NCBI GenBank assembly: GCA_004552615.1
Contig: SFNZ01000084.1
Location: forward strand, 1-7,636
Direction: 5' to 3'
DNA from: Bacteroidales bacterium
GTDB lineage: Bacteria > Bacteroidota > Bacteroidia > Bacteroidales > UBA932
DNA length: 7,636 nt
The translations under genes and the position numbers were made by a program. Of the stretch, positions 4,394 through 7,636 are shown one piece after another; within the stretch, counting starts at the first letter, position 1; each line of letters starts with the position of its first letter. A model generated the notes under the pieces. The model ran no database searches. It had not been told where the DNA came from and saw nothing but the letters and a program-made list of their open reading frames with translations.

Positions 4394-7300
4394 ATGCCGA
4401 GCAAATACCAAATCATTTCGGAGTTGGCATCCCAGACCGCAAGGGATATCACCTCCAAGGCAGAGCGATACACGGACTTTCTCGTTACCGCTGCCAATAA
4501 CTATAAGTACAGCTTTAAGGAGCAACTGTTGATCCATGCCCAGAAGCCGGATGCGACGGCCTGCGCGGAAATCGAGACTTGGAACCGGCTCGGTCGTTGG
4601 GTGAACAAGGGAACGAGAGGCATTGCGCTCCTTGTCGATAGAGATACCCCATACAAGCTGCGCCATGTCTTTGACTACTCGGACACGAACAGCCGTGCCG
4701 GTCGAGTGGTCACACTTTGGCAAATGCGTCCGCAGTATGAAGATGCCGTAAAAGAAAGCCTCCAGGATAGCTTTGGAGAGGTGGAGCTGACAGCAGACTT
4801 TCCGCATTTCCTTATGGAGATTGCGAAGAATGCTGTTGAGGATAACTTTTCAGATTACCTTTCCAATCTCCAGTCTGTCAAAGGTGACAGCTTTTTGGAG
4901 GAACTGGACGACCTCAATCTGGAAGTCTGGCTGAAAGACACTCTGCGAAGCAGCGTCGCGTATATGGCACTGGTGAGAGCAGGCTATCAGCCGAGCCTCT
5001 ACTTCACACGGGATGATTTCTCCCACATTTACGATTTCAATACGGTACCCGTGATCTCTGTTCTTGGTGCTGCAACGAGCGATATTTCCGAGATGGTGAT
5101 CCGGGAAATTGCAGAAACCGTAAAAGGACTGGAAAAAGAGGAAAAACAGAGTAATCGCACATTTGCGAGGGGACGATCCTCTGAGTATCATGAAAGCAGA
5201 AACAATAAAACCGAAAGGAGCTATGAAGATGGAACTGACCTATACGATGCAGGGAGATTACCTGATCCCCGACCTGACCGTTCCGGAGAGCCCGAAGATT
5301 GGGAAGTATGGAATGCTGCGTCGAACCTTCCTCCGAGAGCATCGGGATGGAATCTACACCGGGATGCTGCTGGAAGGAACGCTGAACAGCCACTTGGAGG
5401 AAGTGGACGCTCAGGCCAACCGGATGATGGACAAGCTGACCGAGCAGATGAAGACGCTCAACGGCGTGACCGAGCAGATGAAGTCCGAAGACCAGATGAA
5501 GTGGGTTCAGCTGATGAACTCGATCCGGAACTCGGCGGAGGAAGTGGTCCTGAGAGACCTGATCTACGCGTAAGTCTTCCCTCAGAGGAAGAACAACAGG
5601 AACTGATTGCAGAAGCGGAGGCTGAAACAACCTCCGCTTTTGTTATTTCTCAGGAAGATATTGACGCTGTTCTGACTCGTGGCAGCGGCGTCCATGAGGG
5701 AAAGTACCGTATCTATGAGCAGTACCTGAAGCAAGAAACCCATGAAGCAAATGTTGCGTTTCTGAAGGATGAGTACGGCGTCGGCGGTGCGTATCCCGCT
5801 GTTCCCGGCAGGCAGCTTGATGAGAACCATGACGGAAAGGGCATCAAAATCAGTAGAGGCAGCATCATGCACCCTGATGCAGAAGTCCTTTTGAGCTGGA
5901 AAAAGATCGAGAAGCGTATCGGAGAACTGATTGCCACGGACCAGTATCTCAGTCAAGCTGAGAAAGAGCATTATCCTGCGTATCGTGCCGAAGCGGAAGC
6001 TCGTAGAGGACGATCAGCTATTTCTGAGGAGTTTCGCTCCATCGTTTATGACTACAACGACTATATGACGCAGCTTGGAGAAGAGGATAAAAAGCTGAAC
6101 CTTTATTATCTGTCAAGCTGCTGGGGTGCTTTTTCGGTCGGTGATAAGAGAATGTATGCGCGTACCTCTGACGGCGATTTCATCCTTCCGATGATGCGCG
6201 AAGCGATGAATACCATCATGGCAGACAATACGCATCTGACAGAACGCTGCGAAGCGATGCTTGCCTCGTTGAACAGCGATCTGGCGAGACCGCTGGAACC
6301 GTCTTATGACGAGCTGAACCCTCCGCCGGAGCCGGAAAAAGAGTATCGTTTCTCCCTTGGCGATACCGTCTATCTTGGAACGCATGAGTATGAAGTGCTT
6401 TCCTTCGACGAGAATGAAGTGGTCCTGTATGATACGCAGTTTCCTCTGTTCAACAAGACCATGACACGCGAGGAGTTTGAAGACCGGCTAAAAGAAAACC
6501 CTCTGAACGATCATCTTCTCCAAGTGGTGGAACAGACACTAACCCCTGATAATACGGAAACCAGGATAGCGTTGGACACCGATAGAGAAAAGGTCTATTG
6601 GATATACTTCAACCCCGATTCCACGGCTGGCGGTCAGTATGTCTCCGGAGAGCTGGATTTCAATGTATTCAAGGAGCTGATCGACCAGTATGACATCGAG
6701 AATCATCCGGAAAATGCAGAGCAGTTCGCTGCGGATCTGGAAGAGATGTCAGATCAGTTTCTCGCAGATATCAACACACCTTTCTTTGCCGAGGCTGAGA
6801 ACGAGTACGAAGGTACAACCGTTTATACGGGTTTTACGTCTGAAAACATCCTGCAAATTTATGAAGCCATCCTGTCTTATGAGACAGATCGGGATGCAGA
6901 GCGAGACTTGAATCGGCATGAGGCAGAGTTCGGTGCTGATGGTACGCGAGTTTTCCGCGACACTGAGGAAAGACAGGTACAGCCGGAGACGGGTCCTTTT
7001 ATCGACCACTATTATGTAGTCGAAGACCTTGCCGCTGCGCCTTTATCAGTGACGGAATATCCTGATCGAGAAGAAGCGCTGGAAGCGTATTTCGCTCTGC
7101 CGACAGATACCATGAAAGCCTTTGGTGTAGTCAATACCAAGGAGCTGCCCGGCAGTCTGGACTTCATTCAGTGCAGAGATGGCAAAGACACGCTGATTGA
7201 GGACTATGCCAAAACGGATGATGACTCATGGAGAAACCCTGAGATAGAAGGGCTTATTGACCAGCTAAAAGAAAAGCTGGCAGAGCGCGACAAGCCGATT

Positions 7301-7636
7301 GCACCGCCTCCGCAGAAACAGCGCAGCGGCAAGGTGACGCCCCATGTGCTGCTTCCCGAAATCAATACCGAATACAGGACCAATTTCAGAATTGAACGGG
7401 ACGATATCGGCGTTGGTACACCGCTGGAACGGTTTCACCACAACAGAATGGCGATTCAGCTTCTGAAGAAGCTGGATGATGAACACCGACTGGCAGATAC
7501 AAATGAGCAGCGTATCCTTGCGGATTACGTCGGCTGGGGCGGTCTGTCAGATTATTTCAAAGAGGACAATCCTCATTATCAGGAGCTGAAGGAGCTTCTG
7601 ACAGAAGATGAATACGCTTCTGCCAGAGAGTCCACG
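4394..7636 (+). CDS. Giant ArdC-like / helicase / DNA-methylase-type ICE protein (3' partial)
   Basis: An AAGGAGGT at 4380-4387, overlapping the previous stop, precedes the ATG by 6 bases. 1081 codons are open to the right edge without a stop. Residues 35-80 (SFKEQLLIHAQ, then WNRLGRWVNKGTRGIALL) resemble the ArdC-type N-terminal ssDNA-binding fold. About 253-393 is a Gly/Arg/Asp/Glu/Pro-rich, probably disordered linker that overlies tnpV. About 433-530 (GKYRIYEQYLK ... GIKISRG ... AEKEHYPAY) and 650-715 (GDTVYLGTHEYEVLSF, NPLNDH) are blocks I recall from ICE helicases. Residues 872-938 hold HYYVVEDL ... MKAFGVVNTKELPGSLDFIQC, an ICE domain of unknown function. YVGWGG at 1045-1050 marks the start of the methylase-associated region typical of this family. 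The methylase and SNF2-type helicase motifs expected downstream lie outside the window, so those activities are inferred. The likely role is DNA processing or protection from restriction during transfer, by analogy with phage P1 DarB. Confidence 0.88.
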   Translation, partial: MPSKYQIISELASQTARDITSKAERYTDFLVTAANNYKYSFKEQLLIHAQKPDATACAEIETWNRLGRWVNKGTRGIALLVDRDTPYKLRHVFDYSDTNSRAGRVVTLWQMRPQYEDAVKESLQDSFGEVELTADFPHFLMEIAKNAVEDNFSDYLSNLQSVKGDSFLEELDDLNLEVWLKDTLRSSVAYMALVRAGYQPSLYFTRDDFSHIYDFNTVPVISVLGAATSDISEMVIREIAETVKGLEKEEKQSNRTFARGRSSEYHESRNNKTERSYEDGTDLYDAGRLPDPRPDRSGEPEDWEVWNAASNLPPRASGWNLHRDAAGRNAEQPLGGSGRSGQPDDGQADRADEDAQRRDRADEVRRPDEVGSADELDPELGGGSGPERPDLRVSLPSEEEQQELIAEAEAETTSAFVISQEDIDAVLTRGSGVHEGKYRIYEQYLKQETHEANVAFLKDEYGVGGAYPAVPGRQLDENHDGKGIKISRGSIMHPDAEVLLSWKKIEKRIGELIATDQYLSQAEKEHYPAYRAEAEARRGRSAISEEFRSIVYDYNDYMTQLGEEDKKLNLYYLSSCWGAFSVGDKRMYARTSDGDFILPMMREAMNTIMADNTHLTERCEAMLASLNSDLARPLEPSYDELNPPPEPEKEYRFSLGDTVYLGTHEYEVLSFDENEVVLYDTQFPLFNKTMTREEFEDRLKENPLNDHLLQVVEQTLTPDNTETRIALDTDREKVYWIYFNPDSTAGGQYVSGELDFNVFKELIDQYDIENHPENAEQFAADLEEMSDQFLADINTPFFAEAENEYEGTTVYTGFTSENILQIYEAILSYETDRDAERDLNRHEAEFGADGTRVFRDTEERQVQPETGPFIDHYYVVEDLAAAPLSVTEYPDREEALEAYFALPTDTMKAFGVVNTKELPGSLDFIQCRDGKDTLIEDYAKTDDDSWRNPEIEGLIDQLKEKLAERDKPIAPPPQKQRSGKVTPHVLLPEINTEYRTNFRIERDDIGVGTPLERFHHNRMAIQLLKKLDDEHRLADTNEQRILADYVGWGGLSDYFKEDNPHYQELKELLTEDEYASAREST
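5163..5191 (+). promoter_or_regulatory. Possible sigma-A-type promoter for the nested tnpV gene
   Basis: TTGCGA at 5163-5168 (4 of 6 to TTGACA) and TATCAT at 5186-5191 (5 of 6 to TATAAT) are separated by exactly 17 bases. A transcript starting near 5198 would reach the tnpV ATG after about 30 bases and include its ribosome binding site. Such matches occur by chance, so this is only a candidate. Confidence 0.35.
5214..5220 (+). promoter_or_regulatory. Ribosome binding site for nested tnpV
   Basis: AAAGGAG lies 8 bases before the ATG at 5229. An in-frame ATG at 5223 is only 2 bases from it, too close, so the start giving MELTYT is preferred. That is also the usual beginning of TnpV proteins. 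Confidence 0.7.
5229..5573 (+). CDS. tnpV: TnpV-family protein, nested in the +1 frame of the giant helicase gene (114 aa)
   Basis: The 114-residue protein matches the TnpV family along its whole length from memory: MELTYT..GDYLIPDL at the start, KIGKYGMLRRTFLREHR (residues 23-39), a central L..HLEEVD helix, and the C-terminal signature DQMKWVQLMNSIRNSAEEV ending in LRDLIYA. TnpV is named from the mobilisable transposon Tn4451, where it was noted as Xis-like; its function is poorly defined, so a role as excision or recombination factor is inference. The gene lies wholly inside the large reading frame starting at 4394, shifted by +1, and over that protein's low-complexity linker. Its codons look normal for this DNA, with many G- and C-ending ones. 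It has its own ribosome binding site and is followed about 40 bases later by an intrinsic-terminator-like hairpin. The protein is soluble, helical and charged. Confidence 0.87.
   Translation: MELTYTMQGDYLIPDLTVPESPKIGKYGMLRRTFLREHRDGIYTGMLLEGTLNSHLEEVDAQANRMMDKLTEQMKTLNGVTEQMKSEDQMKWVQLMNSIRNSAEEVVLRDLIYA
5437..5483 (+). repeat. Two 17-bp direct repeats within the dual-coding region
   Basis: TGACCGAGCAGATGAAG occurs at 5437-5453 and again at 5467-5483, with start points 30 bases apart. The period is a whole number of codons, so both frames repeat: TEQMK twice in TnpV and DRADE twice in the large protein. A shorter relic (CAGATGAAG) follows at 5493-5501. Confidence 0.85.
5611..5648 (+). terminator. 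Intrinsic-terminator-like hairpin after tnpV, inside the giant gene
   Basis: AAGCGGAGG (5613-5621) pairs perfectly with CCTCCGCTT (5631-5639) around a 9-base loop; one G-U and one A-T pair (5611-5612 with 5640-5641) can extend it. The tail from 5638 reads TTTTGTTATTT. It is oriented for the + strand only, since the other side has no T-run. It begins 37 bases after the tnpV stop, the normal place for that gene's terminator, yet the large frame reads straight through it as AEAETTSAFV. Confidence 0.68.

Noticed and set aside
3914..4807. Long minus-strand open frame (297 codons)
   Set aside because: It runs antisense across three well-supported + strand genes and their ribosome binding sites, has no sensible ribosome site or recognisable motif, and its composition is that of a shadow frame.
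5163..5228. Upstream TTG-start extension of tnpV
   Set aside because: The extra 22 residues do not fit the family, and the ribosome binding site at 5214-5220 points to the ATG at 5229.
4394..5573. Reading the tnpV overlap as a frameshifted or broken helicase
   Set aside because: The helicase frame stays open through the overlap and resumes recognisable ICE-helicase blocks after it (AFVISQEDID, GKYRIYEQYLK), so no frameshift is needed.
5037..5630. Minus-strand open frame over tnpV
   Set aside because: The region already has two supported + strand frames; the antisense product is His/Leu/Pro-rich without motifs and results from their codon pattern.
7261..7280. Small inverted repeat CCAGCT/AGCTGG in the giant gene
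   Set aside because: A six-base stem with an A-rich loop and no T-tract on either side; explained by the codons for QLKEKLAE.

Overview
The window looks like part of an integrative and conjugative element (ICE, conjugative transposon) from a gut-type Clostridia/Firmicutes host. This rests on strong AAGGAGG-type ribosome binding sites, a sortase-anchored surface protein with VaFE/T-Q repeats, a run of small tightly packed accessory genes that I recognise from such elements, and a very large ArdC-like/helicase/methylase protein that runs off the right edge. All credible genes are on the + strand. I see no RNA genes, CRISPR arrays, insertion sequences or att sites. The assignment is made from memory of these families; no search was run.

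Layout: (1) positions 2-1723, the C-terminal 573 residues of a surface adhesin/pilin-like protein: end of one SpaA/Cna_B-like domain, a complete second one, three exact-period 122-residue T-Q ester-bond (VaFE) domains, then an IPKTG sorting signal. (2) 1713-1799, a 28-residue single-pass membrane peptide overlapping the adhesin stop. (3) 1807-1834, a perfect hairpin lacking a U-tract. (4) 1857-4381, five short genes that overlap or abut: two conserved ICE proteins of unknown function, a tiny zinc ribbon, a third ICE protein of unknown function and a winged-helix protein. (5) 4394-7636, the first 1081 codons of the giant ArdC-like/helicase/methylase protein, cut by the window edge at the start of its methylase-associated region.

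The most unusual structure is inside region 5. A complete tnpV-family gene (5229-5573) is nested in the +1 frame of the giant gene, over a Gly/Arg/Asp/Glu/Pro-rich, probably disordered linker of the large protein. The nested gene has its own well-spaced Shine-Dalgarno sequence, a possible promoter upstream, and a convincing intrinsic-terminator-like hairpin with a T-rich tail (5611-5648) about 40 bases after its stop, all while the large frame stays open. It therefore looks like a gene cassette within a gene: a possible excisionase-like recombination factor overprinted on a possible antirestriction/DNA-processing protein.

How the parts may work together (inference): the adhesin would act in cell-cell or mucosal contact; the small accessory proteins and the ArdC-like/helicase/methylase protein probably support DNA transfer or establishment in the new host, including protection from restriction; the winged-helix protein may regulate; TnpV may affect excision. 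Tight spacing suggests co-transcription of 1857 onward, perhaps with the adhesin, with the hairpin at 1807-1834 tuning the ratio.
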